From positions 1 through 20,511 of the forward strand of contig JBBTQP010000079.1 in the NCBI GenBank assembly GCA_038065635.1: a DNA stretch of 20,511 nucleotides. Reading direction: 5' to 3'. This document shows, one piece after another, positions 1 through 7,594 of this stretch. Origin of the DNA: JAHJFW01 sp038065635 (GTDB taxonomy: Bacteria > Patescibacteriota > Patescibacteriia > 2-12-FULL-60-25). A program made the translations under genes and the position numbers. The notes beneath the pieces were generated by a model that worked only from the letters and a program-made list of their open reading frames with translations, was not told the DNA's origin and made no database searches. Positions within the stretch are counted from its first letter, which is position 1. Each line of letters starts with the position of its first letter.

Positions 1-339
1 GAAATACGCCTGTACCGGTACACGGCCTCCTAGACGACGATACAGGCCAGCGCCGTAAAGAAATTGCCCGTCTACATGGAACACGTCCGCATCTTTCTCA
101 TATTTGCGCATGATGTCTAGTACGCCTTTTTGTATTGACCACCTGTTTTTATTCTGGATTTTTTCTTCTTTTAGAGCATAGGGTAAAGGATTTGGGATGC
201 GGTTGGCGTTTGAGTATGTCGTTACGGCCGTAACCTCATTTCCCAGCTCCTGCCAAGTCTTCATCATTAGGTCGTATTCCTCAATAGAGCCACCGGCATT
301 TTCGAAGTTCAGTTTCGATGTGATGAAGAATATGCGCAT
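1..339 (-). CDS. GT4-type glycosyltransferase, N-terminal part (3' end outside window)
   Basis: The first 113 codons of a minus-strand gene lie in the window; the rest runs off the left edge. The protein opens with MRIFFITSKLNF followed by a glycine-containing loop (NAGGSIEEYD). This is the usual first strand and donor-side loop of GT-B fold family 4 glycosyltransferases, which use nucleotide-sugar donors at the cytoplasmic face of the membrane. Further on, an HVDGQF segment near residue 93 and GAGLYRRLGG fit the N-terminal Rossmann domain. The catalytic C-terminal EX7E region is not visible, so donor and acceptor cannot be told. The start codon is the ATG at 337-339, about 70 bp from the divergent reductase gene. 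No ribosome-binding site is visible. Confidence 0.75.
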   Translation of the reverse strand, partial: MRIFFITSKLNFENAGGSIEEYDLMMKTWQELGNEVTAVTTYSNANRIPNPLPYALKEEKIQNKNRWSIQKGVLDIMRKYEKDADVFHVDGQFLYGAGLYRRLGGRVPVQAYF

Positions 340-365
340 ATAATTATTGATGGATAGTAGACCAT

Positions 366-394
366 TTGACAGTAGATTCGGCAATAGTTACTCT
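366..394 (+). promoter_or_regulatory. Candidate sigma70-like promoter for the reductase/C-methyltransferase pair
   Basis: A perfect TTGACA lies at 366-371, with TACTCT 17 bases downstream at 389-394 (3 of 6 matches to TATAAT). It sits in the 70-bp divergent gap before the ATG at 410, which would leave a leader of only about 10 nt. The -10 match is poor, so this is tentative. Confidence 0.3.
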
Positions 395-409
395 TGGTTT
401 AATTTGCAT

Positions 410-1285
410 ATGGAACGGGTCCTTGTTTTTGGAGGAACTGGATTAGTTGGATCGGGCGTTGTCCAACGCCTACGAGGCGTTTTTGAGATTACGATATCTA
501 CACGAAAAGATGTAAATTTGGAAGATGAAATCGCAACAAGGCACGTAGTTCGCGATATACATCCCGACCATATTCTCTATGCTGCTGGGATTGCGCGTAT
601 AAACGAAGCGGAACGCGAGCCCGAGAAGGCCTTTGCTTTGAACGCGAAGTCAGCGATGTGGATCGCGGAAGAATCGGCGAAGTTGGGGATTCCGCTTCAT
701 TATCTTTCTACGAACGCCGTCTTTTCCGGAAGTAGATTCGATCGTATTTCTGTAGAAGATGACGTACCTGATCCCATTTCGGTTTATGGCAAGAGCAAAT
801 ATGAAGGTGAACAAATCGTTCTTGCCGCGTCTCCCTTGAATTCCGTTTTGCGTCTTATTAGCGTGTACAGTGCGTCGTATTCTTATCGCGATGACTTTGC
901 AAGAAGGATCGTGAACGATCTTCGCTTTAACAAGCGAATCGATGCGATCTTGGATGATCAGTTCAATCCGCTCTTAGTGTCGCGTGGCGCTGAGGCTATT
1001 GTGGCGGCTATTCAAAAACGAGCTTCCGGCGTGTATCATTTGGGAGCAACCGATGTAATATCAAATGCAGATTTTGTAAGTCTCCTGGCGGAAGAGCTAA
1101 AAATAAATAACCCCAGTATAAATGCTGTTTCATTTGACGAATTTATTTCCGAGAGACCCGGTTTTGCGCCACGAGGTAAGTATATGGCTATTGATACTTC
1201 GAAGTTTTGTCGTGATTTCGGAGAAGGAATTTTAGCTACTAATAAACAAAGTATCCACGAATTCGTTAATACACTTGCTATATGA
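410..1285 (+). CDS. RmlD-like NAD(P)-dependent sugar reductase (SDR family)
   Basis: The 291-residue product is an extended short-chain dehydrogenase/reductase most like dTDP-4-dehydrorhamnose reductase (RmlD, RmlD_sub_bind family). The nucleotide-binding GGTGLVG is at residues 8-14. STNAVFSG near 100-107 corresponds to the STDYVFDG of RmlD, and the catalytic YGKSK (Y126, K130) follows. The family reduces a 4-keto nucleotide sugar to a 6-deoxyhexose. An open frame extends upstream to 347, but the ATG at 410 puts the Rossmann strand (MERVLVFGG) at the N-terminus as expected. The stop overlaps the ATG of the C-methyltransferase by 4 bp, so the two are probably co-translated and act on the same deoxysugar. 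The exact substrate cannot be read from the sequence. Confidence 0.8.
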   Translation: MERVLVFGGTGLVGSGVVQRLRGVFEITISTRKDVNLEDEIATRHVVRDIHPDHILYAAGIARINEAEREPEKAFALNAKSAMWIAEESAKLGIPLHYLSTNAVFSGSRFDRISVEDDVPDPISVYGKSKYEGEQIVLAASPLNSVLRLISVYSASYSYRDDFARRIVNDLRFNKRIDAILDDQFNPLLVSRGAEAIVAAIQKRASGVYHLGATDVISNADFVSLLAEELKINNPSINAVSFDEFISERPGFAPRGKYMAIDTSKFCRDFGEGILATNKQSIHEFVNTLAI

Positions 1286-2526
1286 CTTTTGAAAAATTTG
1301 TCGGTCCAGTAATGAAATGCCAGATATGTTCTTCCGCACCGCTTCAAACGATTCTTGCGCTGGGTCATCATCCATTGCCTAGTTCTTATTTGACAGAAGA
1401 ACAAATGCATCAGGGTGAAGTCTCATATCCTCTTAATTTTGTTCGTTGCGACGCGTGCGGATTGCTTCAGCTTGATCATATAGTCGATCCGAAGCTGGTA
1501 TTCCCACCGGAGTATCCGTACCAAACAGGGCTCACAAACATGCTTGTGCGCAATTTTCAGTCTCTTGCGGAAACTGTTATTCCGATGTTTGGTTTGAACG
1601 AAAAGAGCCTTGTGATAGACATCGGATCGAATGACGGTACGTTGTTGAAGGCGTTTATGGAGCGTGGAACGCGCGTACTCGGCATAGAGCCGACAAACGT
1701 CTCAAAGTTGGCCAACGAACGCGGTATAGAGACTATTAAGGAGTATATTTCCGTTGATGTTGCAAGAAAAATTGTTGAGTCGCATGGAAAGGCTGATGTA
1801 GTGACCGCGGCGAATGTATTTGCGCATATTAATAATCTCACCGAAGTTATAGAAAGCATAAAGGAACTTTTAACAGACGACGGCGTCTTTATTTCTGAAT
1901 CCCAGTATCTTCTAGATATTTTAGAGAAATTGGAATTCGATACCATCTATCACGAACATCTTCGTTTTTATTCATTGAAACCACTACAAAGGCTATTTGA
2001 GCTTACTGGAATGAGTATAGTTGATGCCGAGCATATTCCAGCTGCCGGCGGATCAATTCGCGTATACGCAAAGAAAGGGCAACACGCTTCGTCGACACGC
2101 GTCGCGGAACTTATCGCCGCGGAAGAAGCCGCGGGTATAAACGATACATCCGCGTTAAAGCGATTTGCGGAACGAGCCATTAAAACGAAGCGTGATCTTC
2201 TTGCGTTGCTTTTGGAATGTAAAACAAAGGGACGCATTGCATCTGTCGGTGCGCCAGTAAGGGCGAATACGCTCTTGAATTTCGCCCACGTCGATGCGTC
2301 GTTACTGGATTACTGTGGAGAGAAAGGTGGTTCTCCGAAGATCGGTATGTTCACTCCCGGTATGCATATCCCGGTTGTCGATGAAAAGGAATTCTTTGAG
2401 AATCAACCAGAATTCGCGTTTGTGAATTCATGGCATATCGGAGACGAACTGATCAAAAAATTAAAAGATCTCGGTTACAAAGGACGTTTCATTGTTCCGT
2501 TGCCAGAGCCAAGGTTGGTTGAATAG
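1282..2526 (+). CDS. SAM-dependent sugar C-methyltransferase (TylC3/NovU type)
   Basis: The 414-residue protein has the three-part layout of nucleotide-sugar C-methyltransferases. An N-terminal zinc-binding domain has CxxC pairs at residues 13/16 and 56/59. A class I SAM-binding domain follows (VIDIGSNDGT, about 111-120), with YHEH at 223-226, a signature near the active site of TylC3-like enzymes. The C-terminal domain has TPGMHIPV and a NSWHIGDEL segment, matching the AWNFADEI-like motif of the family. These enzymes methylate a carbon next to a keto group of a dTDP-sugar, giving branched deoxysugars. The ATG at 1282 overlaps the preceding stop (ATGA); an in-frame ATG at 1312 (MKCQICSS) would match family N-termini better and may be the true start. 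It is followed after 1 bp by a convergent gene. Confidence 0.85.
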   Translation: MTFEKFVGPVMKCQICSSAPLQTILALGHHPLPSSYLTEEQMHQGEVSYPLNFVRCDACGLLQLDHIVDPKLVFPPEYPYQTGLTNMLVRNFQSLAETVIPMFGLNEKSLVIDIGSNDGTLLKAFMERGTRVLGIEPTNVSKLANERGIETIKEYISVDVARKIVESHGKADVVTAANVFAHINNLTEVIESIKELLTDDGVFISESQYLLDILEKLEFDTIYHEHLRFYSLKPLQRLFELTGMSIVDAEHIPAAGGSIRVYAKKGQHASSTRVAELIAAEEAAGINDTSALKRFAERAIKTKRDLLALLLECKTKGRIASVGAPVRANTLLNFAHVDASLLDYCGEKGGSPKIGMFTPGMHIPVVDEKEFFENQPEFAFVNSWHIGDELIKKLKDLGYKGRFIVPLPEPRLVE

Positions 2527-2527
2527 T

Positions 2528-3739
2528 TTACGTTTCTTTTGAAGTTGGAAGCACGCTCCAAATATCGATGAATGTTTTCCCCGGATACTTTTTAGGATCG
2601 ATCGTTAGATATTCATCATGAGGCGTTGCGAGAATGATAATATCAGCGCGTTGTAAAATTTCGTCTATCGTCGAGAATTGCGAATTTGAAATATATACAT
2701 CGTGACAGAGCACGTTTTTGCATTCCATTTCTGCAATTTTTTTCAATTTAAATGAAAGACTTGCTCGACTGTCATCGTTATTCGCCTTGAATGCCATTCC
2801 GAGAATTCCGATTGTTTTTTTACTTAGATTCGAAATTTGTTTGAGTTGTTCAATTATAAATTGCGGCAATCCTTCGTTCACAAGCATGGCGCTGTGACCC
2901 AAGAAGAACGAATTTCGCGCAAATGCCGAAAGTTGCATTGTATCTTTGAAGAGGCACGGACCGGCCGCAAAGCCCGGAGTCGGCATGTTCGTGTTCCGCG
3001 GGTAGTCTTTACGCATTGCATAGTCAATTTTTTTGTAATCCAACCCATTTTCTTCTGCGATCATATAGAACTGGTTAGCGACAGCGAACGTGATGTAGCG
3101 CCAGGCATTGGAAAATAATTTTGCCAACTCCGCCTCCATAAGGTCAACGCGGAATATTTTTTTTTCTGTTAGGCGTTGGAATAGGTCTCTGACGGCGTTG
3201 TATGTTTCATCATCAAAAGCGGACAGGATTTGTGGTTGCGTTCGGAGTTCTATCAGAGCCTTGCCTTGTACAATCCGTTCCGGACAGAAAGCGAGACGAA
3301 CATCCAATCCACGCTCACGGAACCTCGATTGAATATTTTTTGTCGTACCGGGGTACACAGTGCTACGTAAAATGAGAATGTGTCCGTTCCTAAAATATGG
3401 GAGATAAGTTTCGATGAGTCGATTAATACCGCCGAAGTCCGGATTCAGGTGTTCATCGATAGGCGTTCCGATTACGCTGATTAAAAAGCGGCTGTCGCGT
3501 ATGACAGTAGGATCAATTGATGCGGTCAGTTTTCCGCTTTTAAGAGCTTGCCGTAACGCTTCATCGCCACCCTCTTCTTTGAAAGGAAAATTTCCTTTCT
3601 TTACGATTTCCAATGCGTTTTCATCGATATCGAAAATAACCGTGCTAACGCCGGTATTGGCAAATGATACCGCTAGCGGTAGGCCTACATGACCGGCACC
3701 GCCAATAATGCACAGATCGTAACGAGGAGAATGCTCCAT
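2528..3739 (-). CDS. UDP-glucose/UDP-ManNAc-type nucleotide-sugar 6-dehydrogenase
   Basis: At 403 residues this is a full-length member of the UDP-glucose/GDP-mannose dehydrogenase family, which oxidises C6 of a nucleotide sugar to a carboxylate (uronic acid) with two NAD+. Visible signatures are the N-terminal dinucleotide fold (IIGGAGHVGLPLA, 11-23), GTPID (91-95), STVYPGTT (126-133), FCPERIVQGKA (151-161), the EAELAKLFSNAWR helix with the conserved Lys (K207), the active-site cysteine in AAGPCLFKD (C262), and GMAFKANNDDSR for the C-terminal domain. The family cannot be split into glucose, GlcNAc and ManNAc dehydrogenases with confidence by eye. It lies 40 bp downstream of an SDR epimerase on the same strand, so the two may form a uronic-acid branch. 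Confidence 0.85.
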   Translation of the reverse strand: MEHSPRYDLCIIGGAGHVGLPLAVSFANTGVSTVIFDIDENALEIVKKGNFPFKEEGGDEALRQALKSGKLTASIDPTVIRDSRFLISVIGTPIDEHLNPDFGGINRLIETYLPYFRNGHILILRSTVYPGTTKNIQSRFRERGLDVRLAFCPERIVQGKALIELRTQPQILSAFDDETYNAVRDLFQRLTEKKIFRVDLMEAELAKLFSNAWRYITFAVANQFYMIAEENGLDYKKIDYAMRKDYPRNTNMPTPGFAAGPCLFKDTMQLSAFARNSFFLGHSAMLVNEGLPQFIIEQLKQISNLSKKTIGILGMAFKANNDDSRASLSFKLKKIAEMECKNVLCHDVYISNSQFSTIDEILQRADIIILATPHDEYLTIDPKKYPGKTFIDIWSVLPTSKET

Positions 3740-3779
3740 AGCCTGTCCAGGATATTGGAGTTTGTGTATTTTTACAAGC

Positions 3780-4778
3780 TTATACGTGTTCGGTTTTAGG
3801 GTGTTTTAGATACCATTCGTATGTCCGTCTCAATCCTTCTTCAAGTGATATTTCGGTTTTCCACCCTACCATACGTTTGATTTTTGAAATATCCGCGAGA
3901 CGGCGCATCACGCTACCAGCCGGTGAATCTTTGATTTCTAGCTGTGTTGGTTTCCATCCTGTAATATCGAACATTTTTTCCGCAAGTTCGCGCATAGTAA
4001 TTTCATCGGTATTTCCTATATGTAGAGTTTCAATTGGATGAGAGTCAGTTGTTGTTGAATCCATTAACATTTGCATGGCGCGCACAGCATCCGTGATATA
4101 ACAGAATGTGCGCGTTTCGTTTGGCCCATAGATCGCAAACGGATCCACTCGATCGATTATACGTTGAGAAAATTCCGGTATTACATGATCATACCCGGCG
4201 CGAGGACCGTAGAAATTATGAGGGCGCACTATAATAGCCGGAAAATCATACCGTTTCGCATAATGGATAACGAAAAGTTCTCCGATTAGCTTTGTTGCGG
4301 CGTAGGTCCAGCGGGGATTATATGTATCGCTAATGACGAGTGGTACGTTTTCCGGAGTCGGGATAGGAAGTACTCCGAATGCCTCAAGCGCGCCGGCGTA
4401 AGCCTCGTTTGAAGATGTAAAACAGAGTTTTGGTTTCTTTGAGAGCTTCGTAATCCACGATAAGATATTGGTTAGCGTGAGCGTATTGATGCGCATCACT
4501 TCATCCGGAATGTTATAAAAGTTTTTTGTTCCGTTTACTGCCGCAAGGTGGTATACATGATCCGTATCCGTCGGAAGCAGTGCCGGAAAAGCGGGGTCCG
4601 TCAAATCGCCTTGAATGAAGGTTACGCGAGGATTATCGATCAGCCCTTTCAATTCTTCGTCCATTTTTCCGCGGAAAAAATTGTCGGTAATCACCAATTT
4701 GGCATTCGAATTTTCAAGAAGGTGGCGCGTTAGGTGGAACCCTATGAATCCCGCGCCGCCTGTTATCAGTATTTTCAT
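3780..4778 (-). CDS. NAD-dependent nucleotide-sugar epimerase/dehydratase (extended SDR)
   Basis: The 332-residue product shows GGAGFIG at 7-13, the acidic residue ending beta-2 (D32), TSSNEAYAG near 121-129 and catalytic YAATK (Y159, K163). RPHNFYGP near 190 is the substrate-loop signature of UDP-glucose 4-epimerase / dTDP-glucose dehydratase-like SDRs. The reaction is epimerisation or 4,6-dehydration of a nucleotide sugar; motif inspection does not decide which. The ATG at 4776-4778 gives the expected N-terminus (MKILITGG). Downstream on the same strand is the C6 dehydrogenase, so they may serve one sugar. No Shine-Dalgarno sequence is seen upstream. Confidence 0.8.
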   Translation of the reverse strand: MKILITGGAGFIGFHLTRHLLENSNAKLVITDNFFRGKMDEELKGLIDNPRVTFIQGDLTDPAFPALLPTDTDHVYHLAAVNGTKNFYNIPDEVMRINTLTLTNILSWITKLSKKPKLCFTSSNEAYAGALEAFGVLPIPTPENVPLVISDTYNPRWTYAATKLIGELFVIHYAKRYDFPAIIVRPHNFYGPRAGYDHVIPEFSQRIIDRVDPFAIYGPNETRTFCYITDAVRAMQMLMDSTTTDSHPIETLHIGNTDEITMRELAEKMFDITGWKPTQLEIKDSPAGSVMRRLADISKIKRMVGWKTEISLEEGLRRTYEWYLKHPKTEHV

Positions 4779-5083
4779 TGACGTTTAGTTAGGAGTTAAA
4801 CATGTTTTAAGAGTCCACTATTAATGATGCGCAGTTCTTATCTTGTGTATTAAGATAAAATAATTTATTTGGAATGCAGTGATTTACCTGAAAAGATCAA
4901 TAATCGAAATACGTTTGAATTAAGTTTATTGTCATCGAATTTACCAGATATAATTTTCAGCTTAGAATAGAGATATCGTCACGGTCCCTGGTTTTTTGGA
5001 AATATGGATTAATGGATTCATTAGTATAGATTCCGGATTCTATCAAAAGCAATTTGATTTTATTTTCTTTTTGTTTTGGCATA
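4779..5083. other. 305-bp AT-rich intergenic region with no supportable gene
   Basis: No open frame of useful length is found on either strand between the two minus-strand genes. The stretch is visibly AT-rich. It contains a perfect 7-bp inverted repeat (listed separately) and no clear -35/-10 pair. It presumably holds the promoter of the 3780-4778 gene and the transcript end of the methyltransferase gene, but I cannot point to either. Confidence 0.5.
4838..4858. repeat. Short AT-rich inverted repeat (7-bp arms, 7-nt loop)
   Basis: TTATCTT at 4838-4844 is perfectly complementary to AAGATAA at 4852-4858. It lies 60-80 bp upstream of the minus-strand gene ending its start codon at 4778. It could be an operator half-site pair or a weak transcript-end hairpin for the methyltransferase gene. 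With only one G:C pair per arm it is weak as a terminator. Confidence 0.3.
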
Positions 5084-5815
5084 TCACATATTTCCAGCGC
5101 GTTTTCTCGCGACCATCAGATGGTTGTTTGGATTTTCTTTCAAGTCGCCAATGCTAAAAATCATTCCTATTAGAATACCGATCGACGCATAACAAGCCAT
5201 AAACGGAAACATTATGTAGAATAGCGCGTTTCGTTTGAATTCCTTCGACGAGTACCCGGGGAATCTAAGGCTCGAAAAGAAGAAATACATCATTTGAGAA
5301 GCATGCGTGCTCCAATTGCCACCGATTGTTTTGAATTCTACAATTTCTAAATTCGATTTTTCCATAACTTTTTTTATCCAATATCGTGTAAAGTTATAAT
5401 AATGTTGCGGAATTTGATGTTGTGAAGCTGTTTGCGGGATGAGAAAGATCGCGTAACCGTTCGGTTTTAATACCCTTTGTATTTCTTGCACCATTTTTAT
5501 CGGTTCGTAAACGTGTTCCAATACTTGAATATTCACGACCGTATCAAATGAGTTGTCCGCGAACGTCATAGCGCAGCCATCGCCAACCGTCGATTCGTAT
5601 CGGGAGTCGTTTATATGTGGTAAACGATCTCCTCCATATTCCAGATTTGTCCATTTCTCAAAATTTATTTTTTGGTTTTCTTTTACGTAAAGATAAAAAT
5701 ACCCGCCGCCGACATCGAGAACAGAGCCGTGACAATATTTTTTCAAAGCGTCAAAAACACATTTTGCTCGCAGGTTCCTTAATTTTAGAATGAATTTATT
5801 CAGCGGCGTTTCCAT
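5084..5815 (-). CDS. Class I SAM-dependent methyltransferase with C-terminal membrane segment
   Basis: The 243-residue protein carries a Methyltransf_11-type SAM fold: motif I VLDVGGG (32-38), an acidic residue after strand 2 (E59), FDTVVNIQVLEHV (90-102) and LKPNGYAIFLIPQ (116-128). Residues about 196-223 form a long hydrophobic stretch, unusual for a soluble methyltransferase, and suggest membrane attachment. In such loci these proteins often methylate a glycan or lipid-linked sugar, but the acceptor is unknown here. It is transcribed divergently from the flippase gene, from a shared gap of about 110 bp. Confidence 0.75.
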   Translation of the reverse strand: METPLNKFILKLRNLRAKCVFDALKKYCHGSVLDVGGGYFYLYVKENQKINFEKWTNLEYGGDRLPHINDSRYESTVGDGCAMTFADNSFDTVVNIQVLEHVYEPIKMVQEIQRVLKPNGYAIFLIPQTASQHQIPQHYYNFTRYWIKKVMEKSNLEIVEFKTIGGNWSTHASQMMYFFFSSLRFPGYSSKEFKRNALFYIMFPFMACYASIGILIGMIFSIGDLKENPNNHLMVARKRAGNM

Positions 5816-5848
5816 TTTATTTTGAAATTAATTTTGAAGCCAAGCCGC

Positions 5849-5876
5849 ATTGTAGCAGAAGGTATCCTTTTATAAT
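5849..5876. promoter_or_regulatory. Candidate overlapping divergent promoters (methyltransferase / flippase)
   Basis: On the plus strand there is a perfect TATAAT at 5871-5876, with TTGTAG at 5850-5855 and a short 15-nt spacer. On the minus strand a TACAAT -10-like hexamer is read from 5854 to 5849. The region is the only gap between the two divergent genes. The -35 elements are weak, so this is a candidate only. Confidence 0.35.
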
Positions 5877-5928
5877 ATGATGATTTCTGTACAGCTTACG
5901 TTATTTAGTGCATTATTTCAAGATCATT

Positions 5929-7419
5929 ATGGAAGGAGCAGGTGAAGGTGTTTATAAGAAATCTATTCGCAGCGGCAAATGGTTTTTTTTGAATATATTG
6001 AGTCAAAAGCTCATTGGAGTAGTATCCTTTTTTATTTTGGCGCGGCTCCTGATTCCAGGAGACTATGGCGTCATGGCCGCTATCATGCTTGTTTTAGGGT
6101 TGATCAACCAACTCACAACCGTACCGTTTGGTGATGCTTTAACACAGCGAAAGGGTGATATTGAGAGATTTTTGGATCCATTATGGACATTTGAAATTTT
6201 GAGAAGCGCTGTCGTTGTGATATTTATTTTCTTTGCCGGTGGATCGTTGGCTAATTTTTTTCATCTTTCCGGTACAGACTCGATATTAATGAGTTACTCG
6301 GGTCTTCTTGTATTGATACCCGCTTTTTCAAACCCGCGGCAGATTTATTTTATTAAGGAATTGTATTTTCATAAGGTTTTTATACGAGACGTTGTCTCAC
6401 AAATAGCTTTCGTAGCGACAGCCGTATGTTACGCGCTTTTTATTAAAGCATCGCCCTTGGCATTATTTTTCGGCTATGCGGCTCAATATTTTTCTGGTGT
6501 TTGTTTAAGTTTTTTTCTGCATCCAGTTATACCGAGATTTTCAGCTCGTTTTAATAATTTGATGGAGTTGATTGGATATAGCAAGTGGAGTTATGGTCAA
6601 GATTTGATGAGCTTTTTAAGTTCGCAGCTGGATAGGATGGTAGTTGGGCGCTTATTGAGTCCGCACGAACTCGGGGTATATGCAAGGTCGAAAGATCTTT
6701 CTTCAACTGCGTCATCAATCGTATTTACGATTTTCGATAAAGTCGGGTTCGCGGCTTTTTCGAAGGTTCAGGATCGAATGGATAAAGTTCGCGAAGGATT
6801 TCTAAAGAGCGTGGACGTTGTTCTCATAGCGGCGATTCCCATTACCGTTATACTTTTATTCGAAGGTGGCGCGCTTGTAAGGATTTTATTGGGAGAAAAA
6901 TGGCTATCGTTAGTCGTCCCTTTGAAGATCTTCGCCTCGGGGAATATTTTTTTCGTATTCAATAGGATCGTCTCACCTGTACTCAACGCGATAGGGAGGC
7001 CAGATGTTAATTTTAAAATCAATGCTATTCAGCTCGCGTTAACACTGCCGAGTATGTATATAGGATTCCGATATTTTGATTTTCGTGGGCTCTCTGTGTC
7101 GATTGTGATTACTTGGATTATTATGTTGTGTTATGTGGTCATTCGTACAAGGGGGATACTTATGATTCCGAAGCGATCCTTTTACCCCTCAATTACGAGC
7201 GGATTTATAGCTTGCGTGGGCACTCTTGTGATGGATTTGATATTTCGTAGTTTTAGAAATGTCAATACGAGCACGATAATCATTCTCGTGCAGGTAGCGA
7301 TCCTCGGCGCAATTTATTTTTCTTTGTTGCTTTGGTCTAGTTGGAAAATCGGGAAAGGTCCGTATGAAACTCTCCGTTCTATTTTGCGGGAGCTGGGCGT
7401 ATTGCCACAAAAATGCTGA
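5929..7419 (+). CDS. Wzx-type polysaccharide/O-unit flippase (MOP superfamily)
   Basis: The product of about 496 residues is a polytopic membrane protein whose hydrophobic segments run through nearly its whole length, as in the 12-14-helix MOP exporters (Wzx/WzxC, Polysacc_synt families). The start is typical: a basic amphipathic segment (YKKSIRSGKWFFLNILSQK), then SFFILARLLIPGDYGVMAAIM. A central WSYGQDLMSFLSSQLDRMVVGRLLSPHELGVYARSKDL region matches the symmetric second half. It would move undecaprenyl-linked glycan units across the cytoplasmic membrane. An in-frame GTG at 5908 adds seven residues; the ATG at 5929 is preferred. No polymerase (Wzy) gene accompanies it in this window. Confidence 0.85.
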   Translation: MEGAGEGVYKKSIRSGKWFFLNILSQKLIGVVSFFILARLLIPGDYGVMAAIMLVLGLINQLTTVPFGDALTQRKGDIERFLDPLWTFEILRSAVVVIFIFFAGGSLANFFHLSGTDSILMSYSGLLVLIPAFSNPRQIYFIKELYFHKVFIRDVVSQIAFVATAVCYALFIKASPLALFFGYAAQYFSGVCLSFFLHPVIPRFSARFNNLMELIGYSKWSYGQDLMSFLSSQLDRMVVGRLLSPHELGVYARSKDLSSTASSIVFTIFDKVGFAAFSKVQDRMDKVREGFLKSVDVVLIAAIPITVILLFEGGALVRILLGEKWLSLVVPLKIFASGNIFFVFNRIVSPVLNAIGRPDVNFKINAIQLALTLPSMYIGFRYFDFRGLSVSIVITWIIMLCYVVIRTRGILMIPKRSFYPSITSGFIACVGTLVMDLIFRSFRNVNTSTIIILVQVAILGAIYFSLLLWSSWKIGKGPYETLRSILRELGVLPQKC

Positions 7420-7465
7420 ACGCGTAAGCTTTCGTCAAAATACAAGATTATTTTTATGTTGCTAC

Positions 7466-7484
7466 GTCGCCATCAGTGGCGGAC
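7466..7484. repeat. Hairpin in the gap between convergent genes
   Basis: GTCGCCA at 7466-7472 pairs with TGGCGGAC at 7477-7484 (7 bp, one bulged G, loop TCAG). It sits in the 175-bp gap between the convergent flippase and KpsC/S-like genes. No U-tract follows on either strand, so it does not qualify as a standard intrinsic terminator, though it could still slow or protect transcript ends. Confidence 0.3.
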
Positions 7485-7594
7485 AGACCACAGGCCAAGT
7501 CAGTTCAACGTTTGAGGTTTATTCAACGCAAGTTGGCGTATGGAAGAAACTGGCGCTACGTGGACTCAATGTCGATGTTCATAAGAGTTATATT

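Noticed and set aside
7466..7484. Intrinsic terminator between the convergent genes
   Set aside because: The hairpin is bulged and no U-tract follows on either strand; kept only as a hairpin.
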